A stretch of DNA of 64,000 nt from assembly GCA_034508935.3 (NCBI GenBank), contig CM067445.1:45720837-45784836 (forward strand), written 5' to 3'. A program made the position numbers and the translations under genes. This document shows positions 1-12,000 of the stretch, one piece after another (position 1 is the stretch's first letter; every line of letters starts with the position of its first letter). The DNA is from Berghia stephanieae (lineage: Eukaryota > Mollusca > Gastropoda > Nudibranchia > Aeolidiidae). The notes beneath the pieces were generated by a model. The model made no database searches and had not been told where the DNA came from. It was given only the letters and a program-made list of their open reading frames with translations.

Positions 1-835
1 CCAGTATTACATTTCACAAAAGTATAAATCATATAAATACATAAAAATAAATAAATGAGTAAATAAATAAACAATACTAATAGTGGGAATAAATTTATGA
101 TTGAAGCAGTATTGAATTAACTTACTTGCCCAGAGATAATGTGTAAACAAACCATCCATTAGAATAACCACCAAAACAAACCATTCATTAGAATATGTCA
201 TATGTGTATAAAGTAAACTGTACACATGTAAATGTAACTAGTACAAACATGTGTTACAAAATAAACTACGTGAATATGCTTACTAAAATATATACCTAGA
301 TGCGTAGTTGGCAAAACAATATCAACACCTCTCAAAGTGAATACTACGTTGCCAGAAGCTTTGAATTGTAAAAAGCAATGTAGAAAACTGAACACAACAG
401 CTTCAATCTGATAAGGTGTGTTTGAAACAGTCAGGGATGCCCTTTGCTAAAATTTGACAAGCCTGAAAACGTTTCTTGCACAGAGCATATTGTGAAAATA
501 CTTTGTATACACAGCTTCTTCATCAAACGGTGTCACCATTACTCATTACACCATAGAGAAGGATATGATATCCATCTAGCTTTCCCTTGATTATTGCCTT
601 TAAAGAACAATTACTTTCAACTTTAAAAAAAAAACAACTAACCCTTACTGACCAATTATAGCAGAAGATTTTTAAAAAGCCATTCTTTAGCCAGGAAAAG
701 GGCATCCCTGAACAGTGCCAGATAAAAAATACAAAAATAGAGAAAAATACAAGAAAACATCATCCCAAAAAATTAATTCTACACTCAAAAGGGATGGGAA
801 TCGAACCTCAACCTGATTACTGTATTTTTTTTATT
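1..835. other. AT-rich intergenic DNA, no gene seen
   Basis: Short open frames on the minus strand here have no recognisable domain and ordinary AT-rich composition. Around 700-780 there is a short stretch ('cagtgccagataaaaaatac...') that recurs near 1475-1530 and, inverted, near 50410-50490, so it belongs to a dispersed repeat. Confidence 0.5.
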
Positions 836-1000
836 TTTTTTAAACTTGAGCTTTTATAATAGCGCAATATCCACTAAACGAGCTCAAAGCGCTTTACTCA
901 AGGTACAATTACATCACAGAGGTTACCAGATAGTTAGGAATATTTAATGCTTACATTCTTCACAAGGGTATGCGTTTCCCCTGAGGACCCTCGCCTGCAT
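836..1000 (-). repeat. SINE family C copy, uninterrupted
   Basis: Contains the family signature 'gagcttttataatagcgc', then 'atccactaaacgagctc' and 'aagcgctttactcaagg', followed by a short segment 'cacagaggttaccagatag...gaatatttaatgc'. The signature recurs at 21288, 23184, 38118 and inverted at 55740-55796. The last segment is the unoccupied counterpart of the site that received the MITE at 1579-2460. Confidence 0.6.
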
Positions 1001-1578
1001 CATAATAAAAACATTGGGCAAGAGTGGATAAAGATAGAGGCAATAGAGTATTCAGGGATGGGGACTAATTTTGTAAAAACAAAAAATTAGCAAGGTGTAT
1101 GCAGCCTGTACATCGTTCCAAAATACCATGTAGTGAACATGTTGGAGTAATGCAACAAAGGCACAATGATCATAGTCCACACAAAGTCAAACTGATCCTG
1201 CCTCTCCCACCCCACAAAAAAACAAAATTTGAAAAAAATAAATAAATCAAAAAAAGAACAAAATTAAAATCCCCAAAATCCAGATTCCATACTCAATTAT
1301 TTTTTTAAAAACTGCTCCCTTAGTGAAAACAGTTTAAAGTGATAATTTAACAGATATTTAGACTTGATATTAAAGGGTTAAAATTATTAATATGCAGTTC
1401 CAGGTGAGGGTTGAATCAGATTGAAAAAGAGGCTGAGCAACCGACTTTCATTAGACAACCTGAAAAGATGTATATGAAACAGTGCCAGACAAAGCAGAAA
1501 GAAAAATACTCAGAAAAAATCATCCCAACATCACTCCTCCTTATCACTATTACCAGTCACCACAGAGGTCACCCGATA

Positions 1579-1877
1579 CAGTAGAACTCGGAAATAGCAA
1601 GTTCGACGGTTCCACTCCTGATTACTCGCTATTTCCGAGTTCTCGCTATTCCCGAGTTGCCAGAAAAGGTCACTCGGCCGTACAAAAAGATGGAAAGACA
1701 ATGTGTGTTTGTGTGTGTGTGTGTGTGTTTTTGTGCGTGTGTGCCACAAATGACTGTGTGTGGATAAAGTGGGGTGGGGGCGGGGTTGAACACGGCCTTC
1801 GTTAACTACGTAATGATGGCCACGGGTTGAAGTTGATCCACCCCTAAAACCCACCCCTTCCATTTCCATCAAGATTT

Positions 1878-1915
<38 letters not shown>

Positions 1916-2460
1916 TGTTTGTATGCACTAGGCATGTTTGATGAGGTAAGCAAGCGCATCACTCAATCACTGACCCACTGAAATGATGGTTCCACGCTCC
2001 CTTCTCTCGCTGATCGTGTCGTTCGTCGCTGACCGATGCTGCTAAGTGAGGCATGTTGACATGTTGGCTGCCAGTGCTTACCTCGCGCGTCACGTGGCAC
2101 CACATTGAGTGAATAATTGACCCCCACCCCCAATACACACACACACACCCAACCCCCATCCAAATTTGTTTCTCCTCCTATGTACTACTACAGACTAGGC
2201 TACTATGTAATATTACTCGTAACGAGAAATAAGAAAAGGAAAGAAGCTAGGCTAAAAATATTTAAATCACCCTTGTCTGTTGTTTTGCTTTACTTCGTTC
2301 GAAGTCCTAGGCTGGGGCAGGAAATGCTCGTTATTTCCGAGTTGACCTCTTTTTCATACTCGCTACTTTCATGCTAATTTTATTGACTCAAATAAGAGAA
2401 AAAAACGGGGATTTAGATTTTACTCGCTATTTCCGAGTACGTTACTTTCATGTTCTACTG
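1579..2460. mobile_element. Mariner/Tc1-like MITE, 882 bp, TA target duplication
   Basis: The left end starts CAGTAGAACTCGGAAATAGC. The right end, read inward, starts CAGTAGAAC and reaches the same ACTCGGAAATAGCGAG block 13 bases further in. The element is flanked by TA on both sides (1577-1578 and 2461-2462). Flanking DNA matches the uninterrupted SINE copy at about 914-960, which has a single TA at this position. The motif ACTCGCTATTTCCGAGT recurs several times inside, giving hairpins. No transposase frame is present, so it would depend on an enzyme in trans. Two (TG)n tracts (about 1700-1740, 1876-1910) lie inside. Confidence 0.8.
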
Positions 2461-2462
2461 TA

Positions 2463-3017
2463 GTTGGGACGATTTAATGCATATATTCTGCCTGTTCCCC
2501 AATTTAAGTTCATTAGACAACATAGATGTCTATATAGAAAACTGTTATAATAGGGTAGGCAATATGACAACAAAAATTTGTTATAAAAAGGAACCACAAT
2601 ACCCTCAGTGATACCTCAAAATGAGTGGGATTAGCATCCAGTACAAATAAAGCCTGAGCAGTCAAAAGAAGGACCACTTTACCTTGAGTCTCTTTTCTCT
2701 GTGAAATAAGGTTCTCGATGGGTCAAAAATGGTGAAGATACTTTCAGCAACTTACTTACACTGAGTCCTAATCAATTTTAGCATTCAGCTTTCACTGCCA
2801 GAAATGCTTAAAACTAATTTGGCAATACAATTGCTTGGATTTCAAACTCCATCAAGGGGATGAATGGAATTTCACTGACAGCAACGATTGCTATTAATTT
2901 AATCAATGACCAATCCTTGAATTCAAGTCTTCTCCAGATAATCAAGACAACTGGATAAACAATCCAATTTGGGAGTTTAGTGAAACTACCTACTACAATG
3001 TTGAGATATCAATAAAA
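2463..3017. other. Flank of the MITE and 3' region of the Lys/Ser-rich gene
   Basis: 2463-2530 continues the interrupted SINE. The remainder is probably 3' untranslated sequence of the minus-strand gene ending at 3018. I saw no clear AATAAA on that strand close to the stop. Confidence 0.35.
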
Positions 3018-6000
3018 TCAATCATTTAACTTTGTAGAAACTGTCTTGTCATTCACGTCCTGTGTTGAAGAAGTCAGAGCACCAATTGGAATGGAAACGA
3101 CTGCTGCTGTTTCCTGAGAATCATTAACTGAGATTTTACTATTAGTTCCATCATCTTTACCTGATAACTTATTCTCAGTAACTTTCTTCTTCTTTTTCAT
3201 TTTCTTGGGTATCGTTTCTCCATCACTCTTTCTCTTCAAAATTTTCTTCTTTTTCATTTTTGTTACCTCATCTCTATCCCTACCACTCTTTGCTGCAGTT
3301 TGTTCTGATCCTTTATCTTTGTCATGACTAGTACCACTACTGCCCATATCAGTTTCTTCAGCTTCATCTTTTAATTTAGTCTTTATTTTCCTTTTCACAG
3401 TTTTCTTCTTTTTCTGCTTAATGTCATCATCTTTGTATGATTTGGATTTTTCTAAAGTTTCAGAATTTGTAACAGCACAGCTACTTTTTGCTTCATTGTC
3501 TCTACTAAAGCTTTTATTTATATCTTTGCTTCCTTCTGCTCCTTTTTCATTTCTGTAACTTCTCACAATCCTAATTTCTTTCTCTCCTTCCACATCATCT
3601 TCTCTATCCATTTTTACATCATTGTCATTTCTTTGCCTCATTTTGTCATCCGCATTACTCAACTGTCTGGCTTTCCTCTCTTTCAGTCTCCGTTCTATCT
3701 CCTCAATTTTTCCTCCCCTTTTTCTATCCTTTGCATAACCATCATATTTATCCCTTCTAATGCCATCTTTATCTTCACTAAAATTTCTTTCAGAATCCCT
3801 ATAGTACCCATCTGATCTTCTTGACTCCTCTTTGCAATATCTTATTTTTTCTCCATACTCATAATCGTCATACCGTCTTTTTCTTCTATCTCTTGACCTA
3901 TCCATATCATGCTCCCTTTCTCTCTCATCTCTATTTCGTGTTCTGATGCTGTCAACTTCTCCTTTGTCTCTGCGGTAAACATCCTCATGCCTTATATTTC
4001 TATCCTCAGAATCTTTGCTAGAATTCGATTTACCAATTAATTCATCAGACTTACTGTCTCCCTTTTCACTCCCATTTCCCTCCACCAATTTATCTTTACC
4101 TCTGTGCTCCGTTTCCCATCCCTTCTCTTTTTCATTTACTTCTTTTTTCTCGTCATCTATTTCTTCATTTTTCTTCTCTCTCTCACTCCCTTCTTTCTTT
4201 TTCTTCTCTTTCTCACTCACTTCTTTCTGCTGCTCTTTCAGATTTTCTCTTTCTCTTTCTGGATCTTCCTCGCTTTTTCCCTCTTTCTTCTGATCCTTTT
4301 GACTCTCCCCTTCCTTATTCTTATTTTTATCACTCACCTCTTCATTTTTCATATTTTCCTCACTCACTCCTTTCTTCTTCTTCTTTCCCTCTACACCAGC
4401 TCCGTCCCTTTTCTTTTTCAGCTTCTTTTTAGATCCATCTCCATCACTGTTCTTCGATCCTGTTTTCTTTTTCTTTTTCACAACTTTAGCCTCTGCCTTT
4501 TTTTCACCAGCTACATCTGAACTTTCAATCCTCTCTTTACCACCAACCACTTCCTTCTCATTACCATCATCTTTATATTTTTCCTCATCTTTTATCTCAC
4601 CAGCATCCTCTTTATTCCTCTCATTTTTTCCCCCACTTTTACCTTTATCATCTCCTTTTTCCTCAACTTTTGATTTTTTATGCTTCTTAGTTTTCTTGTG
4701 CTTCTTCTTTTTAATTATCTTATCATTATCACCATTATCTTTTGATTCCTTTTCATCACCCTTGTTATTCTTCTTCTTCAACCCACTCTTTTTCTTCTTA
4801 CCACTGCCATCACTTTTCATCTTAGAACTGTTAGAACTGTCATGTTTTTCAGCATCATTTTTCAAATCACAACTTTTTCTACTTTCCGATCTCTTCTTTT
4901 TTCCACTGCTCTCACCATTGTCATCTTTTCCGCTCAAATCACGTTTTTCCAAAGATCGACTTCTCCTCCTTTTTCTATCCATGTTAGAACCAGACCCATC
5001 AGGGCTCCGAGACTGTTTAGTTCTTTTACTCTGGGATCCAGGTGAACCACTTTTACTTCTGCTTCTACTCCTGGACAAAGAGCTGAACTCTTCATCACTG
5101 AATTTCTGTCTCTCGCTCCACCTCTCACCAGTATCCATGAATTCATTACTACCTCCCCTTCCTCTACCCCTCCCCCACCCTCCTCTTCCTCCTCCTCTCG
5201 GATTGAAACCTCGACCCCCTCTAAACCCACCCCTGATACCGTAATAATCCCGATATGCGGCCCAAAACTGTGGGTCGTTCGAGTACATCTGTGGGTAACC
5301 ACTCCCATCTCCCATTCCATAATACATTGCAGCAGCTGCTGCCGGATCAAACCAGGGATAACCATAGGCAGCGGCCCACTCATAGTAAGCATCTGGGTGA
5401 GGTGGGCCACCTCCTGGCCATGGTTGTGGATGTTTTCCCTTCTTTCTGCGGTGACGATGTCTATCAGACCTCGAACGACTTCGACTTCCTCTACTGCTGC
5501 CACTGCTGCTCCGACTTCTGCTGGTGGAACTGCTGCTGTAGCTTCTGCTACTACGACTGGATCTGTAGAAAAAGAAGAAAATAACAATAATAATAAACCA
5601 AATATAATGTTACATTACGAATGACAAACGAACCTTAGTTTATACTTAAAGTCAGAGTTTTTTTCTGTCTGAGACCTTTGTTCATTCAGCCTGCAGGACC
5701 AAGGGACTTGATCATTGCCAAACACAATCCCTCCATTGAAATACAACATCCTCTTCATCACCATTACAGACAGACACTCACAATGACCGTAAGTAGGTAT
5801 TCCAAACCGACCCTAATTCCGGTGGACAATGCCGGGTTAGCGAATGAGAATGAAAACTTTGAGATTTTAATTAATTCAGCGCCAGCTTCAATTTTATCTG
5901 AGCTGAACCAAATTGATGTCACCGTAATATTTAATATCTGCTTTATAAAATAAGATAAACGTAAGTTAAAAAAAAACAATTATGCAATCTACGATTCATT

Positions 6001-9000
6001 GAAATAAAAAGTGAAATTTTCCGAATTACTTCAATATTTTTCCCCGAGATCGACTTTCGAAAATGACACGGCTCGCTAAAAAATTTTTTTTTTTTGTCGT
6101 GGTTCAACCGATTTTCTTGCGGTTTTTTTCGTAGGAAACGGAAGAAAATTATCTACAACGGGATACCACGTTTATTTTCATTTTTTTCTTTCTTCTGTAC
6201 GTAAAGACGATGTAAAGACGAAAACTGGATTTTTCTTCATGAATACGGTGGAGATTTTGAAAAAACGCGAATCATTTCCATAAATTAATTGTCCTTCTTT
6301 AATATTTTTCAAAAATTGAAAACAATGGAAAGCCCATGATAAAGTAAATTAATATTTTCTGACGTGACTTGAGCAACTAGTCCAGCGACCAACGACACGG
6401 CGGCGGCCATTGTTATGGCTGTTCCATCAGCCGATCTGCCCGTCGGGGTCGACAAGGAATTATCGGAATGTTCTTCAGCTACTAACGTATCATCAGCTGG
6501 AAAAAACACATTTATCACTATACGTAAGTATTTAAATATTCTTGTCAACTTTATTGAATGTAATGTTTTAATTTATTATTTGAAACTAAATGTAGAGGTG
6601 AAGCCGGACTGTAGTATCAGCCGGGTTGAGGTGAGAAAAACTTTCCTCCTCGACTCGACTTTTCTTTTTACTATTTAATTATTTTTATGACATCTTGGTA
6701 AATTTTATCATCTTAAAATAAAATTTTGTTTATTAAGCTATCAAGTTGTCTTGTTGAGATAAAATAAATCACTCTATATTTTAAAAGTCAGCGGGGAAGA
6801 AAAATGAAGTGTTCTTTTTTTTAGTATCAAAACAATCTCAGAAGGGAATTCCCCTTGTAAACTTTGAATGTTTTGATGTTGATATTGATAACAAAATCTG
6901 TGTCTATCATGACCTATAGTCTGAAAGCAGACTGTTTATAGTAGTAGTGTTAGGTATAACGGTTTTCTCTTACGAAATGCTTGACTTATGCTTTTTTTTA
7001 AAATAGGGACTTTGATATCTGGCTGAAATCGTGTTTCATTTTCTCGATTCTCATTTCTCTGTGATGTGTATGTGACCGTTGACTTTCGTTTTGAGTGAAA
7101 GTGAAAGAGTCGTGCCTTAGCAAAGCTGAGATATCTCCGCTATTTATGCATGCATTTCTACAAACCACATTTCAAAATATAGGTCTTTTAATGCTCTATC
7201 AAATGGTACAGTCCAAGTTATCAAAACAGATAAAATTGAGCCTATAAAATTTACCACTCCCACACTACAGTGCCACTATCACTATCATCACTACGACTAA
7301 TACCACAACAGTTAACGTAACTATGGTTCTAGAATGTGTAATGAATTAAGGCAACATCTTATTTATATGTATCTGATTAATTTGTTTTATCTTCCACCAG
7401 GTGATGCTCTCTACGCATGGAGGAGACCTGAGCTACCTGTTGTCACCCTCATGAACAAACTCTGGTTCAGTTGCATTTTCTCAAAGAGGAAGCAAATGCT
7501 AGTTGGGATACAGTAAGTTAAATAATTGTTTTGGCAGGGGCATAGACTGATTTTATAATTAGTCCAAGGTTTTTCCTGAGTTCCTGGTAGAGTGGTTAAT
7601 ACGTTAGACTCAAGGCGGAAAGGACCAATCAATCGATAAAGCTTTGTGTAGGTACACACAATACTAGCTAGTTATTGGCAATTGTGAGTTGGCTTACTAC
7701 AACTACAACTAAATTCTGGAACGAGCACGACTTTGTTCATTCAGAATGCTACTAACAACTAGCATGTCGCAACTGTGTTAATTTCTCCCACCCCAAGGGT
7801 TTATTTTAATGTGTCTTGCGAATGGATGAATGCACACTGGTTGAAAATTATGACAATTATTGAAAGATAGACTTCTAACTTTTCGAGGTCTTTTATTTTG
7901 AGATGCATAGTGATAACCTTTCCTACAGATTTGATCATTCCATGTGTATCATAACTTTTTTCTATCTTTCTTTTTATTTTCCAGGTTTTGACATGGTTTG
8001 TAAACTTGTTTCCAAGTTCAGACGTGACAGCTCCACAGCTTCAGTGCAGAATCCAGAAGACGTGTTCAATTTTTAAGTCGTAGTTGTGGAAGGAGTTGAA
8101 GGATAAGGAAAAAACATCTAGACATAATTAATGCAATTGTCATCCAGGGTGGTTCATGTACTACAAAAGAAGAGATTGATGATCTATTAGCAGAAAACAG
8201 TAATTGTAATTGAGTGCAGATTTTAAAAGCTCAGATAAGGTATAGGAAAGTTGTATTGAAAGAAAAGACATTGAGTTTGACTGGAGACTTTGCTCATTTG
8301 TATGACAGTTTAATATCACTTTTAGATGTGGAGTGGGGAGTATTCCATTTGCAATAAGAGGTAAATTTAATGTGTAGCAAGTAAATATTGATATTTCATA
8401 GATTTTTTCACCTCTGGGTGACAATTTTGAAATCGTACCTAACATGAGACATATTTGAAATTTATGATTTTTCAAAACTTTAAAAGATAGGGTTTATTCT
8501 ATCGATAAAAATGTTACCATAATATGTTTAAAAAGTAATTATTTTGATGTATATGTATTCTGCTTGAAGAAACAAACAATTTGATATATGATTTATTATT
8601 ATTGGCCCATATGGTCAAAAGTTATGCGTATTTAAAATACGCTTAAAAACGCAAATCCGAGAATTTTTCGGATTACGCGTCATTTTTCACTTTTTCACGA
8701 CTTCCTGGTGTCATAAAATCTGTATATTAGAAACAAATTGTTTGAAAAAAATTAGATAGCATCTCTGTTACTTATATAATTGATATATGTAATTTGGACA
8801 GAGTGAAATGTATATTTACTGATATAATCCCTTTCCAATTTGCTCCGATGTCCGATTTCGGAGCGTTCTGTTCATGCTTTTGGCACTTTTGGTGATTTTT
8901 CTCAAACTTTTCGCATCTATAATTTGAAAATTGTAATGATGAACTTAACTTTAATGGCCATAATCTGTTGTCATAGCCCTGACATTTATAAAAACATGCT

Positions 9001-12000
9001 CAATGTCATTTCTTGTGCTCTAAATTTTTATTTACAAGCATCCTTAAATGATGAAATATTGAATCGCTGTAAATGTCGAAAAATTTTCTAAGTCCAATAA
9101 ACTTTGAAACTCTATAACTTTTTTGTTTTTCAATATAATTTGATCTGGTTTTTTGCATTGTTGTTTAATTTATGAGCTCTGTACAAATCTCTTACTACCT
9201 TAGCTTTGTCTCAAACTTCAAATTTGGGTTTGGAATACCTACCGTAAGTTAACATACATCACAGTACCTTGTACAACTTACTTGAAGATAGCTCGTAAAG
9301 CACATGACTCAAGACATGGAGAGTAGCGTTGGTACTGGGGTCATCCCCAACCCCCCTACCCCTTTACCCCTATGTCCAGTACAAGTTGTTGGGTAACCAG
9401 GTCTGTTACAGCAATAAACTAGACACCTATCCTTTCCAAAGGATACCAATGAATTTGTTAGTGTCCTTTTAAAAAGTAGTAGGATATACTCTGGCTCTAT
9501 ATGTAGGGCTTCTTTTTACCTTGAAGACCTGCTACAACTGGAAGAGCTGTCACTATCATCACCATCATTTCTGTTATGCCTGTTGTCATGAAGTCCTTTG
9601 TGGAATCGTCCACCCCTGGTCGGTGGCTTGTATGGTTGTCGGAGTGTGCTCACCAGTGTGTTTCTAAGAAACCTTTTGTTGACCACCGGGATAGGCTGCT
9701 TCTGCCTAGATTAACAAAAGAAAATTATTATTTTCAATTAATTAAATACATATGAACATTTATATGGTACATATTCACTGTTTTATGATACTCAATCCAC
9801 TTTACAGAACAATATTAATTTCAAGTCAAATGGGGCCAAATTTTTGTTTCACACAGTTCAAGATGCCTGTTAGTAGGCATCTTACTTGTACCACCACTCT
9901 ATATTCTCATAATAACTGTCACAGCTAACTGCAACTTAATGGGGTAATGCGTGTGAAGTGGCTTAGCCCAGGACCAATGCTGGGACCAAAATTTTACTGT
10001 CAGTGCACTCATCTGGTTATAACTTTCTCAATTTCATTTGACTTTGTTACATAACATAAATAGCTGAGCCACCAGTGTAGATTTTTAAAATTCGTTGCTC
10101 ATTTTAGGAGCCCAGTACTGTTTACGACTCATGAATAAAAAGGAAAATATGGCATTGCTCTAGAATCAAAATCTTAAAATAAAAATATTTAAAAGCATGT
10201 TAAGTATCCAAGTGAGCATTCAAATCATCACAGAAAAGTTGATCATTGCATTAAATTAGTATTATGTCTACAAAAAAAATAAAAATGAATGAATAAATAA
10301 AGATGACATCATAATTATCAAATGTTGACTATGAAATGAGGATTTTAAAAAACAAAAAACAAAGCAAAACAAATTCATAAAAAACACTGACCACCCAAGA
10401 GCTCCATAACTTTTGGCTCTTTCTGCGCCTTGCTTCACTTCTCGCAATAACTCATTAAGTGCTTGGCTGAGGAAGAAAGCAGATACAGCAATTAAGAAAT
10501 CTTTAACATAAAAGCTGAATTTCCAACAGTACAAAATTTTTTACTAAAAGCAAGATTTTCATCATGTTTTACATAAATCATTAACTGGTATTATAGGTTC
10601 AATACTGGCGTGATGATTCCAGCTTACAAACAGATCCAATGAGAAAATAATATTTTCCGACAGTTCAGTTAAAACTTGGTAAATTAAAATTTATAAATAA
10701 ATAAAATTCTTGACTTCACCCCATATCAATCTCAGTCCCTTTGAGTGTGAAGTGAGTGCTCTGCCAGCTGAGATATCTGGGACTGACCTCAACCCAAATG
10801 CACACACCTAAATACTGTGGGCCTTCCTTTTGTTCCTAAACAATTGCCACAGGCACAGAAAATAAGTTTTACCAAGCACTCATTCATAAAATTAAAATAA
10901 ATCAAATATGAACATATTATATTGCATATAAACAGAGGATCACCGTTATATATATATGGAAACACAATACAAGTCCCCTGTTAAGCATCTTTTTTTTTGT
11001 ACTGACACTCTCACAAATTAATCTGTCACTGCATATGGCCAGGTTCTCATTCATATCTGAGTATAGTTGGGTAACGTGTGTTAAGTGTCTTACACAAGGA
11101 CACAACATTGGGACCAGAATTTTCCACGATCACTGTCACCCATCCAATGACAGACCATGCTTAACATCACTTGACTTTGATGACAAGAAGAGACACCTAA
11201 CTCTGAGCCATCATACCACATTGCCCATTCCTTAAAGTGGGTTATCACCATCCCAGTCTTTTCAGTTGTGTATCATCTTATTACAATGATCTTTAATTTT
11301 ATTTTTTTAATCCCTGCCTCAAGCCTGGATGGATCAATGGTTGTTGAGCACTAATAGTAATAGTAAAACCAAAATTTTTAAAAGTTGAAAACTTCCCAAG
11401 AAAGAGAGAAAAAAGAAGAAAAAAAAAGGGAGAATAGCCTTCAACAATCATGACGTCACTTCCCTTGTAATGACGCATAGTAACTTAGCATCTGGTTCTA
11501 AACTACTTCTATGACGGACGCCCTTTTGACATACTTCTCAGACGAGCATATAAGTGTATCCAGAGGAGAAAAAACATTATAAATCTATCATGTTTTGACT
11601 TTTATATAAAAAGTACCAATTGTCTTTGTTTAGAATCAAGCTGCTCATTGCTGGGCGATGTGACATCAGACTATTGAATCCTATTATTAAGCATTCTAAA
11701 CTGGAGAGTTAATAGTCAAGAGAGAACATTTGAAGCTCAATAACTTAAAATTAAAACTACATCATCAACATATCTACCTTAAAGATAAGTCCTCTCTTTT
11801 AAAATGTTATGAAAAATTCTACTCACCTCTCTAAAGCTGTATCTTCTGTAGGTTTGCCTGGCTGGTTTTCAACAAAGATCCCATCTGCGGTCACCTCCCC
11901 TGGATTCTTCTGGTTAATAAAGTTCTTCCTTCTAAAAGGAAACATTTCAGTCTTTTTCTTTGATAAAAATAAATCTTTACTGCTATCAACTGCGGTTGAC

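Noticed and set aside
4015-5587. Plus-strand Phe/Ser/Leu frames and a second minus frame over the Lys/Ser-rich exon
   Set aside because: Shadows of the long minus-strand exon 4, whose splice phases with exons 1-3 agree.
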